Below, piece by piece: positions 25,516 through 35,262 of a stretch of 64,000 nucleotides of DNA. Position numbers and translations under genes: made by a program. Numbering within the stretch: position 1 is the first letter of the stretch; each line of letters begins with the position of its first letter. Under the pieces are notes generated by a model. It saw only the letters and a list, made by a program, of their open reading frames with translations. It was not told the origin of the DNA and did no database searches. Source of the stretch: Yoonia maricola (GTDB lineage: Bacteria > Pseudomonadota > Alphaproteobacteria > Rhodobacterales > Rhodobacteraceae). Where the stretch lies: the NCBI RefSeq assembly GCF_002797915.1, contig NZ_PGTY01000004.1, positions 1 through 64,000 on the forward strand, read 5' to 3'.

Positions 25516-27621
25516 CTAGGCATCATAATATGTCTGATATGCGCCATAGCTTTCACCATAGCCGTATCGCTTCATGCCTCGATCTGAAATCTGGCCCAGC
25601 ACAAGCCCCGAAACTTTGACGTTGACCTGCTCAAATGACCGAAGCCCATCCATCACCTGCCTGCGAGAGGTGTGATCCCATCGCACGGTATAGATTATCG
25701 TATCAACCCAGCGGCCAATGATGCGTGCATCAGCAACGGCCAGTACCGGGGGCGTGTCGATGATGATGTAATCATAGCGATCCCGTAACTCATCTACGAA
25801 GGCACCAAACCGGTCTGAGGAAAATATATCAGCGGCATTTGTCTGCGATTTCTCCCCGAAAAGCACGTCAAAATGCATGTCTGGGATATGGGTCACAGCC
25901 TCATCCAGTGTGGTTTCACCTAACATTACACTTAAAAAGCCGCGTTGTTCGGGGACGTCGAAATATGTGTTCATTACGCGGCGCCGGATATCCCCCTCAA
26001 TCAGAAGAACCTTTTTGCCAAGCCCCGCCAGATTAAGCGCCAGTGCGGTCGATTGCGTCGTCTTGCCTTCACCGGGCACCGATGACGTTGACATGATCAC
26101 CTTTGGCGGTTTGTCGAGGTTTGCCAGCAGCAAAGAGGTGCGCAAGTTGCGGACAGCCTCGGCAACCGCTGAATTCGGTTTGTCTTGCAGATACTGAAGC
26201 ACCTTTTTGCGATCGCGCGCCGGAACAAGCGGAATTTGTCCACAGACGGCGTAGCCTGTCCTTTCTTCCAGATCTTCGGGTGTGCGGAACGTATTTTGCG
26301 AAACTTCGCGCAGAAGAACCAAACCGGCACCGCCGATCACGCCCAGAACCAGCGAAAAGACAAGGATCAGTGTCTTTCGCGGTGCAGAAGGCTGGTGCGG
26401 CATAACCGCAGACGACAGAATGCGGCTTTCGGCCTGTTGTAGCCCTTGCTGAACAGAGGTTTCCTTCAATCTGCTCAAGAAAAACTCGTAAATCAGGCGA
26501 CTTGCCTCTGTTTCGCGTTGCAGCTGTTGAAGGGCAACCAACTCATCTGACTGCGTCTGAATACTGTCCGTCAGCTCAAGGATCGACAGCGCGATCGCCT
26601 CTTGCTGTGCCTCTGACCGGTTACTTTCAATGATCGCGCGCGCCAGCACCTCTTCAAATCGTTGTTGAAACGCCTCTGGATCATCATCCGTCATCAATTG
26701 ATCAAGTCTGGCATCCGCTGCAATCGTGGCCATTTGGGCCGGATCATTCGCCGCGCGTGCTGCATTTAATTCAGCCACCCGCGCGCGATGGGTTGCAGCT
26801 GCTGCAGCGACATCAACCTGCCGGTCTCTGAGGTCTTTCAACTGCCGATTGAGCGCGATGAGCCCCTCTGGGCTTATCAGATCGGTATTGCTGCTAAAAT
26901 CCTTGAGCTGGCTTTCGCTGGTTTCCAGTTCGATCTGCAGGTCAGCCACACGTTCGGTCAGCCATTCTGTTGCTTCGGCGGTTTTTTCAAATTTCAGGAC
27001 AATCTGATCTTCGACATATAGTTCAGCCAACTTATTGGCGATTTGCGCTGATTTTACGGGGTCGCCAGTGACGACAGATATATTGAAAACATAGCTTTGG
27101 CGCACGTTCGAAACAGTGATCTGCTCCAGCACCGCGTTGATCACGGCGTCGCGGATTGCTTGATCTGATTGAATAGGATCAGACGTTGCAGCGCGTCCTA
27201 TCACGTTCCCAATCGCATCCAAAGACAGCCAAGGTGGATCGCGCAGCGTTGCATTGAAATCCGGATCAGCAACCAGATTCAGATCATCGACGACTTTCCC
27301 GATCAAACGACGGGATCGCAATACCTCGACCTCGGTGTTGATGGTGACTTGATCACCCGATAGCCCTGACATGACGCTTTCAATATCGACGACCTGTTCC
27401 TGACGGCTTTCCAAAGCGACGGACGCGGTGGTGGTATAAAGCGGCGTTGCCAGAAACAGGGCATAATAGCCACCGGCGGCGAGCGCGATCAGACTACAAA
27501 GGATGATCCAAAGCTTCCCGCGCCACAGTGTGCGCAACAGTGCGCCAAGATCAATTTCATCATTGCCAGATGGCGCAACCTTCTGTGCCCCTATGAGCAG
27601 ATCGTTCCGGTCGCGTATCAT
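25516..27621 (-). CDS. Wzc-type polysaccharide co-polymerase with BY-kinase domain
   Basis: A 701-residue inner-membrane protein. N-terminal membrane helix (LWIILCSLIALAAGGYYALF), Wzz-type periplasmic domain with long coiled coil (about 200-420), second helix (TLILVFSLVLGVIGGAGLVLL), then a cytoplasmic kinase with Walker A VPGEGKTTQS (about 515-524), Walker A' LLIEGDIRR and Walker B YIIIDTPP. The C-terminal tail is tyrosine-rich (KRYGYGESYGAYQTYYDA), the substrate of autophosphorylation in BY-kinases. It controls chain length and export with Wza, which is encoded nearby on the other strand. Confidence 0.94.
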   Translation of the reverse strand: MIRDRNDLLIGAQKVAPSGNDEIDLGALLRTLWRGKLWIILCSLIALAAGGYYALFLATPLYTTTASVALESRQEQVVDIESVMSGLSGDQVTINTEVEVLRSRRLIGKVVDDLNLVADPDFNATLRDPPWLSLDAIGNVIGRAATSDPIQSDQAIRDAVINAVLEQITVSNVRQSYVFNISVVTGDPVKSAQIANKLAELYVEDQIVLKFEKTAEATEWLTERVADLQIELETSESQLKDFSSNTDLISPEGLIALNRQLKDLRDRQVDVAAAAATHRARVAELNAARAANDPAQMATIAADARLDQLMTDDDPEAFQQRFEEVLARAIIESNRSEAQQEAIALSILELTDSIQTQSDELVALQQLQRETEASRLIYEFFLSRLKETSVQQGLQQAESRILSSAVMPHQPSAPRKTLILVFSLVLGVIGGAGLVLLREVSQNTFRTPEDLEERTGYAVCGQIPLVPARDRKKVLQYLQDKPNSAVAEAVRNLRTSLLLANLDKPPKVIMSTSSVPGEGKTTQSTALALNLAGLGKKVLLIEGDIRRRVMNTYFDVPEQRGFLSVMLGETTLDEAVTHIPDMHFDVLFGEKSQTNAADIFSSDRFGAFVDELRDRYDYIIIDTPPVLAVADARIIGRWVDTIIYTVRWDHTSRRQVMDGLRSFEQVNVKVSGLVLGQISDRGMKRYGYGESYGAYQTYYDA

Positions 27622-27624
27622 TCA

Positions 27625-27638
27625 TAACCTTCTGGTTA
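27625..27638 (-). promoter_or_regulatory. Small inverted repeat over the wzc-like ribosome site
   Basis: TAACC-(AGAA)-GGTTA on the minus strand, ending 3 bases before the start codon at 27621. The probable ribosome site AGAAGG sits in the loop and one stem arm, so pairing would partly hide it. Only 5 base pairs, so the effect may be weak. Confidence 0.3.
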
Positions 27639-27773
27639 CACTGCCTTACAAGCCCATGTTGTGGCCCAAGACTGCCGAGTCGTGTAATGGTTAACGGAAA
27701 AACCTTTCAGAGAACTTAACACCAGCAGGCATGGCAATTTCGCCTCAAGCATGTCGTCGCAGGTGTCCTGGTT

Positions 27774-28586
27774 TCATGTGCTGACAAACGTGCAACTTTC
27801 TGCGCTGATGTGCGCTGCGGTAAGCTGCTGGGTCTGATAAGCACCCGTATCAATCGCGATGCGGCTGTTATGCTTTGTGGGTTTACCGACAATTGTATGC
27901 CCATGAATGATGACTGCATCGTCTTTCCGATCAGCGCGCATAAAGTCGCGATGTCCCCATAACATCGTCTTCGACCTTTGCGCATGCGGGGATGTACCGG
28001 GGTCCATGGCCGCATGAACGCACCAGATATTCCCGCTGTTCCAACAAAGCGGCAGTTGCCTGACCCATGCCAGCATGCCCGCAGGCAGTGCGCCTTCAAA
28101 GGTTTCGCAAACCTCAAGTATGTCGTCAGCGCTGGCGCTATCCGCGATGCCGTTGATCCCATAGCTTTCCAATGTGGCTATACCGCCGTTGCGCAGCCAA
28201 CCCCCACCTTTACCAAGCGGATCGTCGATGAAGTCCAACATCATCTTTTCGTGGTTGCCCATCAGGCAAACAACCTGATTTGGCCGCTGATGCGCGAGCG
28301 CAAACAGGCGTGCCAGCGTGCCCGCCGCATTTGGTCCGCGATCGATATAGTCGCCCAGAAAAACGAGTGTCTGATCTTCTGAAGGATCAATTTTCTGCAG
28401 CAAGCTGTCCATCAGGTCCAAACGCCCGTGCAGATCGCCTATTGCGAAAAATGGCGCATCGGGCTGCAGCACATTTGTTATAGGCGCGCTCTGCGGTGCA
28501 GTACCCACGTGCCCCTTCACGAGTTTTTTGATGAATTTCAGCGGCAAGCGGCTCTCCTTCGCTGTGCCAGTCTTGCGCTTGGACAT
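27774..28586 (-). CDS. Metallophosphoesterase, PPP-type serine/threonine phosphatase-like
   Basis: A 270-residue enzyme with the three PPP metal motifs: GDLHGR (about residue 53), GDYIDRGP (about 81) and GNHEK (about 113), followed by HGHT near residue 223. This resembles bacterial diadenosine-tetraphosphatase/PrpE-like phosphatases. In this exopolysaccharide locus, directly upstream of the BY-kinase gene, it could remove phosphate from a protein or sugar phosphate, but that is inference; BY-kinases usually pair with low-molecular-weight or PHP phosphatases, neither of which is seen here. Confidence 0.88.
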   Translation of the reverse strand: MSKRKTGTAKESRLPLKFIKKLVKGHVGTAPQSAPITNVLQPDAPFFAIGDLHGRLDLMDSLLQKIDPSEDQTLVFLGDYIDRGPNAAGTLARLFALAHQRPNQVVCLMGNHEKMMLDFIDDPLGKGGGWLRNGGIATLESYGINGIADSASADDILEVCETFEGALPAGMLAWVRQLPLCWNSGNIWCVHAAMDPGTSPHAQRSKTMLWGHRDFMRADRKDDAVIIHGHTIVGKPTKHNSRIAIDTGAYQTQQLTAAHISAESCTFVST

Positions 28587-28745
28587 GCCACGGCGCGGCG
28601 TTTCGCGATCAAGATGTTAAGATAACCATTCAAAGGTTTATACAATTTTAACGAAAGCACACATACGGTCCGAACAACAAATGATGATCGTCGCAGCATG
28701 ACGATCTTTGTCGATTGAGGGCTGAAATCCTCTTGGAAGGATGTC

Positions 28746-28826
28746 ATGAACTTTTTTGTTGTTTGGATGCGGACAGGTGGGGCGATCCGAGGTGCCAGAC
28801 TGATGTTGCCGGGATCTGACGCTTGA
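28746..28826 (+). CDS. Short leader ORF overlapping the wza start
   Basis: A 26-codon frame (starts MNFFVVWMRTGGAIRGARL) preceded by a strong GGAAGG ribosome site 5 bases before its ATG. Its stop TGA (28824-28826) overlaps the TTG start of the wza-like gene (TTGA). The wza gene itself has a poor start codon and no good ribosome site outside this frame, so translation of wza probably depends on reading through this short ORF. The peptide itself may have no function. Confidence 0.45.
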   Translation: MNFFVVWMRTGGAIRGARLMLPGSDA

Positions 28827-30181
28827 ATACTGCAATACGATATTGGTTCTTGGGTGGGTTTGCTGCTGCTATGCTTGGTGCGTGCGGCACGGCCTATGTC
28901 TCGCCTCAGGTGACGGCGGAGGATGGTAAGGTTCGGATTGTCCCACTCACGGCCGAAACTGTGGTGGAAGCAAATAGTGACAGGCGGACGCCGCAGGACA
29001 TACCTGACGCATTCTTTCAGAACGCTGGCAGTCCTTCGGCAGTGCGCGGCGCAGGTGCTGCGCCGCTGCCCAGTCTGGCTGAACAACAGCGTCCCGCGGC
29101 ACTGACAACGCGCGCGCCGCCGGACAGTGACCCCGGCCCTTACCAGATTGGTATCGGTGATGTTCTGTTGCTGGCGACCCGATCTTCCGGTGACACTGTT
29201 GAAGAACTGAGTGGCCTTCTCGCGGCGCAAAACAGCCGCGAAGGGTACACCGTACAGGATGACGGGGCGATTGCGGTGCCTGATGTGGGCCGCATCATGT
29301 TGGCAGGGCTGACATTGGAAGAGGCAGAAGCGCAACTTTTCCAAAGCCTTGTTGAAAACCGTATTGATCCGACTTTCAGCCTTGAGATTGCTGAGTTCAA
29401 ATCCAAACGGGTGTCTGTTGGCGGCGCTGTCGGAAGCCCCGCTATCGTGCCCATCACACTCACGCCACTGTTTCTGGATGAGGCGATCGCGCTCGCGGGT
29501 GGGATCGCAACGCCAGACGTGGATTTCGCATCAATCCGCATCTATCGGGACGGAACCCTTTATCAGATCCCCCTTGTTGCATATCTGCGTGATCCTGACC
29601 TGCAGAAGACGCGATTGCTGGCCAGTGATAGTATCTTTGTTGATACCGCTTTTGAGCTTGAACGGGCGCAGGCCTATTTTGCTGAACAGATCACACTTGC
29701 GCAGTTTCGCCAGCAAGGGCGGGTGCAAGCATTGGCTGAGTTGACCGCAGAGGTCGGTTTGCGCCGCGCCGCACTGACCGAGGCCCGCAGCAATTTTCAG
29801 GAACAAATCGCACTTGACGCCGTTGATCGTGAATTTGTCTATCTAACAGGCGAAGTGACCCAGCCGGGGCGGTTCCCGCTGCCCTTTGGCAGGCAGGCCA
29901 CCCTTGCTGATGCGCTGTTCGCAGACGGGGGCTTTTCCAGCGAGACGGGCAATCCAAGCCAGATCTATGTGCTGCGGAGTGCTGCAGATGATGTCGGCGA
30001 AATCACCGCATGGCATCTGAATGCGAGAAACGTCAGTAACCTGCTATTGGCCACGCGGATGAACCTCTTGCCAAACGATATTGTCTTTATCGCCGAACAA
30101 CCCGTGACGCGATGGAACCGGGTTGTGCAGCAGATAGTACCGTCACTGATCACAACAGGTGTCGGTGTCGCGGCGAACTAA
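28823..30181 (+). CDS. Outer-membrane polysaccharide export lipoprotein (Wza-like)
   Basis: A 452-residue lipoprotein. The N-terminus MNTAIRYWFLGG...MLGAC has a lipobox with Cys21. A polysaccharide export (Poly_export) domain begins at about 110 (PYQIGIGDVLLLATR) followed by SLBB-type domains (VGGAVGSPAIVPI; FVYLTGEVTQPGRFPLP). It forms the outer-membrane channel that works with the Wzc-type kinase. The start is TTG at 28823: an in-frame stop lies two codons before, and the next ATG would remove most of the signal peptide. The stop overlaps the stop of the convergent symporter gene. Confidence 0.92.
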   Translation: MNTAIRYWFLGGFAAAMLGACGTAYVSPQVTAEDGKVRIVPLTAETVVEANSDRRTPQDIPDAFFQNAGSPSAVRGAGAAPLPSLAEQQRPAALTTRAPPDSDPGPYQIGIGDVLLLATRSSGDTVEELSGLLAAQNSREGYTVQDDGAIAVPDVGRIMLAGLTLEEAEAQLFQSLVENRIDPTFSLEIAEFKSKRVSVGGAVGSPAIVPITLTPLFLDEAIALAGGIATPDVDFASIRIYRDGTLYQIPLVAYLRDPDLQKTRLLASDSIFVDTAFELERAQAYFAEQITLAQFRQQGRVQALAELTAEVGLRRAALTEARSNFQEQIALDAVDREFVYLTGEVTQPGRFPLPFGRQATLADALFADGGFSSETGNPSQIYVLRSAADDVGEITAWHLNARNVSNLLLATRMNLLPNDIVFIAEQPVTRWNRVVQQIVPSLITTGVGVAAN

Positions 30182-31059
30182 AGCAGGCCGTTCGGCAAAG
30201 GTTGCTCGTTCGCCGTATTCACCTGGCGGAACCATAGTGTCAGCATCGTCGATGTGATGACGATGAAGAGCGAGTAAAGCACGGGCACGGCCATGACCGC
30301 CTGCGCCTCTGTACCGGCGAAGGTGAAGGCGATGATCGCGATAGCCAACGGACCGTTCTGGATGCCGGTTTCCAGTGCCACAGTACGCGCATTGCGTGGG
30401 TGCAGTCGCAAAAGTGCCGAAAACCCATAGCCCAGCGCAAAGCCGAACAGCCCCAAAACGATGGAACCAAAATAGGTGGCCCATGTGGTTGTCAGCAGGA
30501 ATTCCCAATTGCGCGGAATCCATGAGACGATCAGAAATAGGATAAAGAAGATCGCCAGCATCGACCCCATAAACTCTGTCACTGCACCAACATTGGCGTT
30601 CAGTTTGCGCAGCACCATGCCGATCGCAACGGGCACCAAAAGCAACACAAGTGTGGCGATGATATTTTCCCGCGGAATATCCAGATCAAGCGCGCCTGCA
30701 TAAAGCACCAGCACAAGAGGGATCAGGATTACGCCAAAAACGGTCGAAGTCACCGTCATGAGTACCGAAAGCGCGAGGTTCCCTTTGGAAAAATAGGTAA
30801 AAATATTCGATGTGGTTCCGCCCGGCATGCAGGCCATGATCAGAATGCCGATCTTGATCGTGTCCGATACGGGCAATGTCGTCGCCAAGATAAAGCCAAT
30901 CAGCGGCATAAACCCGTATTGCGAAACGACCCCAATCATCAAGCCATAAGGACGCTTCAGGGCCAATGTAAAATCACGCGGCGTCAGCGATGCGCCCATC
31001 CCCAGCATGATCACGAAAATCATCAGCGCCAGGATGGCCTGTTCCAGTGGTCCAACCAT
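30178..31059 (-). CDS. Bile acid:sodium symporter family protein
   Basis: A 293-residue membrane protein with 9-10 helices. Markers of the BASS/SBF family include MLGMGASLTPRDF near the start, MACMPGGTTSNIFTYFSKGN (about residues 93-112) and ALETGIQNGPLAIAI near the end. Such proteins move organic anions, for example keto acids or pantoate, with Na+. It overlaps the acyl-CoA ligase gene by one base, so both are co-expressed. Tail-to-tail with wza, whose stop it overlaps. Confidence 0.88.
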   Translation of the reverse strand: MVGPLEQAILALMIFVIMLGMGASLTPRDFTLALKRPYGLMIGVVSQYGFMPLIGFILATTLPVSDTIKIGILIMACMPGGTTSNIFTYFSKGNLALSVLMTVTSTVFGVILIPLVLVLYAGALDLDIPRENIIATLVLLLVPVAIGMVLRKLNANVGAVTEFMGSMLAIFFILFLIVSWIPRNWEFLLTTTWATYFGSIVLGLFGFALGYGFSALLRLHPRNARTVALETGIQNGPLAIAIIAFTFAGTEAQAVMAVPVLYSLFIVITSTMLTLWFRQVNTANEQPLPNGLL

Positions 31060-32780
31060 TATGCGTTCTCCACTTTGGTTTGCTCTTCGGCACGCAGATC
31101 CTTGCGCAGGATCTTTCCGACGTTTGATTTTGGCAGTTCATCACGGAAGGTCACTGATTTAGGCACCTTATAGGCCGTCAGGTGTTCCTTGCAGTAAGCG
31201 CGGATCGCATTCTGGTCGAGCGTTTCATCGCGCTTGACTATAAAGGCTTTGACCGCCTCGCCAGATGCTCCGTCTGGCACGCCAATGACAGCCACTTCGT
31301 CAACACCGGGGTGTGCTGCAAGGGTATCTTCGATTTCATTGGGGTAGACGTTGAAACCGGACACAAGGATCATATCTTTTTTGCGGTCAACGATGCGGAA
31401 ATAACCGTCCTCATCCATGACACCCACATCCCCGGTCAAAAGCCAGCCGTTTTGCAAGGTCTTCGCCGTTTCTTCGGGCATGTTCCAATAGCCCTTCATA
31501 ATCTGCGGACCACGTGCGATCAGCTCACCGGGGTCGCCTTGCGGCACATCAACCCCATCCTCGTCCACACATTTCACCTCTGTCGATGGCAACGGCACAC
31601 CGATAGAATTCACACGGCTCTTGCCATAGGGGTTGAAGGTCAAAATGGGCGAGGATTCCGTCAAGCCATACCCTTCCAGCACGGGCCGTCCTGTCAGTGT
31701 TTCCCACTGCTCGGCGACACTGCCTTGCAAGGCCATGCCGCCAGAGGATGCGAATTTAAGATGTTTTGGCGGTGTGTCCTGAAACCAGATCTCTCCATTC
31801 AGACCATTGAACAGGGTGTTCACACCGCTGATCCATGTGATCTTATAGTTCTCAAAAGCGCGTTTGAGATTGCTGAGCGGGCGCGGGTTCGGGATCAGGA
31901 TGTTTTGCGCGCCTTGCGAAAACATGCCGAGGAAATTTACGGTGAAGGCGAACACGTGATAAAGCGGCAGGGCCGTCAGGGCAACTTCCTTACCCTTTTC
32001 GAACTGTTCGATCAGCTCCATCGTTTGTTCCATATTCATCAGAATATTGGCGTGGGTCAGCATCGCCCCTTTTGACACACCGGTCGTCCCACCGGTGTAC
32101 TGCAAACAGGCGACATCGTCGGGTTCGATTGCGCGGCGATACCCTTCTAGTGCGTTATGCGTTTGCGCATGTTTGGCGCGGCCAGCCTTAACCGCATCGG
32201 GCAGGCGGATGTGCGGAATGGTGATGGGCTTGATCGTCTTGTCCCAGTATTTCTGAACCAGACCAACGATCCCCCGCGGCATCGCCGGCATGTATTCAGC
32301 AATACGGGTGACGATCACATTCGGGATCGGATGGCCCTGCATCGTCTCGACCAGTTTGTCGGCGAACATATCCACCACAAAGATTGCGGCAGGCTGTGCA
32401 TCGGCAAATTGCTTGGCCATTTCCTCTGCCGTGTAAAGCGGGTTGACGTTGACCACGACACATCCCGCCTTGAACACCGCCATCGCCGCAATGGGATAGG
32501 CCAGACAGTTGGGCATCTGGATCGCCACACGGTCGCCCGTTGTCAGCCCGGCAATTTCGCGCAGATAAACCGCCATTGCGTCAGACATCTCATCCGCCTG
32601 AGCATAGCTGAGCGTGCCATTCATTCCGTTAGGTAGGCAGACCGTAAAGGCGGGCCGGTCACCGTAGAGTTCGGCGGTAGCGCTGACGAAATCGCCAATT
32701 GTTCTGTATGCCGGGGCATCAATCGTCTTACGAACGGACGGGCCGTAAAAGGCCGTCCATGGGTGTATCTGGTCTGTCAC
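31059..32780 (-). CDS. Long-chain acyl-CoA ligase (FadD-like)
   Basis: A 573-residue AMP-forming ligase. ATP-binding motif QYTGGTTGVSKGAMLTH (about 221-237), YGLTESSP, GWLLTGDVGVMDEDGYF and the C-terminal VDRKKDMILVSGFNVYPNEIE are all present. It activates fatty acids with CoA for beta-oxidation. The start is 32780; an inverted repeat TAGACCGTCTA lies 34 bases upstream. The coupled symporter may import an acid substrate (inference). Confidence 0.92.
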   Translation of the reverse strand: MTDQIHPWTAFYGPSVRKTIDAPAYRTIGDFVSATAELYGDRPAFTVCLPNGMNGTLSYAQADEMSDAMAVYLREIAGLTTGDRVAIQMPNCLAYPIAAMAVFKAGCVVVNVNPLYTAEEMAKQFADAQPAAIFVVDMFADKLVETMQGHPIPNVIVTRIAEYMPAMPRGIVGLVQKYWDKTIKPITIPHIRLPDAVKAGRAKHAQTHNALEGYRRAIEPDDVACLQYTGGTTGVSKGAMLTHANILMNMEQTMELIEQFEKGKEVALTALPLYHVFAFTVNFLGMFSQGAQNILIPNPRPLSNLKRAFENYKITWISGVNTLFNGLNGEIWFQDTPPKHLKFASSGGMALQGSVAEQWETLTGRPVLEGYGLTESSPILTFNPYGKSRVNSIGVPLPSTEVKCVDEDGVDVPQGDPGELIARGPQIMKGYWNMPEETAKTLQNGWLLTGDVGVMDEDGYFRIVDRKKDMILVSGFNVYPNEIEDTLAAHPGVDEVAVIGVPDGASGEAVKAFIVKRDETLDQNAIRAYCKEHLTAYKVPKSVTFRDELPKSNVGKILRKDLRAEEQTKVENA

Positions 32781-32813
32781 GGGCTTCCTCCCCCAAAAGC
32801 ATTCTGAACAGTC

Positions 32814-32824
32814 TAGACCGTCTA
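32814..32824. promoter_or_regulatory. Palindrome TAGACCGTCTA upstream of the acyl-CoA ligase gene
   Basis: An 11-base perfect palindrome (central base C) located 34 bases before the ligase start. The AGAC-N-GTCT form is common in TetR-family operators, and TetR-type repressors often control fatty-acid degradation genes. No TetR gene is in the window. Confidence 0.4.
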
Positions 32825-32885
32825 ACTGCTTTGTGAAGCGAAACCAGTCATAATCATAGGATAACCCGACGTTGTCTCATCCCAG

Positions 32886-32905
32886 CGGTGTACAATTGTA
32901 CACCG
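32886..32905. promoter_or_regulatory. Perfect 20-base palindrome upstream of isocitrate dehydrogenase
   Basis: CGGTGTACAATTGTACACCG is identical to its reverse complement over 20 bases. It lies in the divergent spacer, 106 bases before the ligase-side start and 121 before the isocitrate dehydrogenase start, inside an otherwise unstructured, AT-rich control region. It looks like the binding site of a dimeric repressor; the regulator is unknown. Confidence 0.6.
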
Positions 32906-33026
32906 AAACTATTTCCTTTCGCCGCCTGTTCCACTAGTGATGCGGATCAAAGGCGGCCATTGCGTTCATGCTATAAGGCAAAAGCCGCTGAGAGGTTAAA
33001 CACGACTTAAAAACGAGGACATGCGC

Positions 33027-35243
33027 ATGTCAGATCAAACCCTGCCCGATATAATCTACACAAAGACCGATGAAGCGCCGCAGCTGGCGTCAGCCTCTTT
33101 GCTGCCGATCCTGCGCAAGTTCCTATCTGCCGCGGACATCAGCATCGGGACCAAGGATATCTCTCTTGCCGGTCGTATTCTGGCGGCTTTCCCTGAGAAA
33201 CTGACAGAAGCACAGAAGATATCCGATGATCTGGGTCTGCTGGGCACGGTTGTAAAAACGGCGAGTGCCAATGTGATCAAGCTGCCCAACATCTCGGCCT
33301 CGGTCCCGCAACTGGTGGCGGCTGTCAAGGAATTGCAAGAGCAGGGATATGACATTCCCGACTATCCCGAAGCGCCCGAAAGCGCGGATGAGATTGAGGC
33401 ACGCAAGCGTTACGATGCGATCAAAGGCTCTGCCGTGAACCCGGTACTGCGCGAAGGCAACTCTGACCGCCGCGCGCCGTCTTCGGTCAAAGCCTACGCT
33501 AAGGCGAACCCACACCGGATGGGGAAATGGTCAGCCGATAGCAAGACACGTGTGTCCACCATGGGCGCACATGACTTCCGTTCGAATGAGACGTCGGTCA
33601 CGCTGTCCGACGCGCAGACCTTAAAGATCGAACTGACGGACACCAATGGTGCGGTCACCACACTGAAAGATGGGATCGCGATGCCTGCGGGCACCATTGT
33701 TGATGCAACTTTCATGTCGGCCAAGGCGCTGAAAGAGTTCTTCCATGAACAGATCGCGCGGACATTGGAAGATGGCACGCTCTTCTCACTGCATATGAAG
33801 GCGACGATGATGAAGGTCTCGGACCCGATCATCTTTGGGCATGCCGTTGTGGCCTACCTCCAGCCGATCTTTGACAAATATGCGGATGATTTCGCTGGTG
33901 CCGGGATCAGCCCGAATGCGGGCTTTGGCACACTCTTTGATGCGATCGACGCCATGCCAAATGGTACGGCCATCCGGGCAGAGATTGATGCACTGTTGGC
34001 CGAACGTCCACCGCTTTACATGGTAAATTCTGATCGTGGCATCACGAACCTGCATGTGCCCTCTGACGTCATCATCGACGCGTCCATGCCTGCCGTTATC
34101 CGCGCAGGCGGCAAGGGTTGGGGACCCGACGGTGAGGAGGATGACACCAATTGCGTAATCCCGGACAGTTCTTACGCGCCAGTCTATGATGCCTCTGTCG
34201 AATTCTGCAAAGCCAATGGCGCGCTTGATCCGGTCACTGCTGGTACGGTGCAAAACGTCGGCCTGATGGCGCAAAAGGCGGAAGAATACGGATCGCACCC
34301 GACAACCTTTGAAATTCCAACAGCAGGCACCGTACGCGTGATCGCGGACAACGGCGATGTTTTACACACGCATCAGGTCGAGGCTGGGGACATCTGGCGC
34401 ATGGCTTCAGCCCGCCGCGCGCCGATTGAAAACTGGATTCAGCTCGCACTCGACCGGATGGCGACGACGGGATATGAGACGATCTTCTGGCTTGATCGCA
34501 ACCGTGCGCATGATGCCGAGCTGTTGAAATACGTGGAACCAGCGCTGGCCAAGGCGGGCGTCGCTGACAAGGTCAAGATCATGGCACCGCGCGATGCAAC
34601 AACGCGGTCATTCGAGGTGATCTACAAGGGTGACAATACAATCGCGGTCACAGGCAACGTCTTGCGCGACTACCTGACCGATCTGTTCCCGATCCTTGAA
34701 GTCGGTACATCGGCCAAGATGCTGTCTGTCGTTGGCTTGATGAACGGCGGCGGTTTGTTTGAAACCGGCGCGGGCGGGTCCGCCCCAAAACACGTGGAAC
34801 AACTGGTGCAGGAAAACCACCTGCGCTGGGATTCGCTGGGTGAGTTCTGTGCCTTGGGTGAAAGCCTGCGCTTTCTTGGCACCTCTCAAGGCAAGGCGGC
34901 AGCGCAGATCATGGGTGACGCCGTTGATACAGCGACCGAGAAACTGCTGGCCGAAGGACATTCGCCACAGCGTAAGGTTGGTCAGCCCGATAACCGGCAC
35001 AGCCACTACTGGTTCGCGCGGTTCTGGGCCGAGGCATTGGCCGCACAAACCAAGGATGCCACCTTGGCCGCAACCTTCGCGCCATTGGCAGAAAATTTGG
35101 CCGCAGACGAAGCGGCAATCCTGGCTGAACTGTCGGCAGGCCGCAGTACGGCAGTTGATCTTAGCGGATATTATAACCCGTCAGAGCAGCGCGCAGCAGA
35201 GGCCATGCGCCCTTCGGCAACACTCAATGCGTTGATCGGCTAA
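33027..35243 (+). CDS. icd: Monomeric NADP-dependent isocitrate dehydrogenase
   Basis: A 738-residue enzyme of the monomeric IDH type (oxidative decarboxylation of isocitrate to 2-oxoglutarate in the TCA cycle). Markers include the N-terminal [15 protein letters not shown], substrate-site segment EGNSDRRAP (about 135-143), [16 protein letters not shown], and a C-terminal [10 protein letters not shown] region followed by [13 protein letters not shown]. Length is standard. The ATG at 33027 was chosen over 33021 because the ACGAGG ribosome site is 8 bases upstream of it and only 2 from the other. Confidence 0.96.
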   Translation: MSDQTLPDIIYTKTDEAPQLASASLLPILRKFLSAADISIGTKDISLAGRILAAFPEKLTEAQKISDDLGLLGTVVKTASANVIKLPNISASVPQLVAAVKELQEQGYDIPDYPEAPESADEIEARKRYDAIKGSAVNPVLREGNSDRRAPSSVKAYAKANPHRMGKWSADSKTRVSTMGAHDFRSNETSVTLSDAQTLKIELTDTNGAVTTLKDGIAMPAGTIVDATFMSAKALKEFFHEQIARTLEDGTLFSLHMKATMMKVSDPIIFGHAVVAYLQPIFDKYADDFAGAGISPNAGFGTLFDAIDAMPNGTAIRAEIDALLAERPPLYMVNSDRGITNLHVPSDVIIDASMPAVIRAGGKGWGPDGEEDDTNCVIPDSSYAPVYDASVEFCKANGALDPVTAGTVQNVGLMAQKAEEYGSHPTTFEIPTAGTVRVIADNGDVLHTHQVEAGDIWRMASARRAPIENWIQLALDRMATTGYETIFWLDRNRAHDAELLKYVEPALAKAGVADKVKIMAPRDATTRSFEVIYKGDNTIAVTGNVLRDYLTDLFPILEVGTSAKMLSVVGLMNGGGLFETGAGGSAPKHVEQLVQENHLRWDSLGEFCALGESLRFLGTSQGKAAAQIMGDAVDTATEKLLAEGHSPQRKVGQPDNRHSHYWFARFWAEALAAQTKDATLAATFAPLAENLAADEAAILAELSAGRSTAVDLSGYYNPSEQRAAEAMRPSATLNALIG

Positions 35244-35262
35244 ACAGCGATCAAAAATCACT

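Noticed and set aside
31182..32075. 297-codon plus-strand frame opposite the acyl-CoA ligase gene
   Set aside because: Antisense shadow of a complete ligase; no ribosome site or family.
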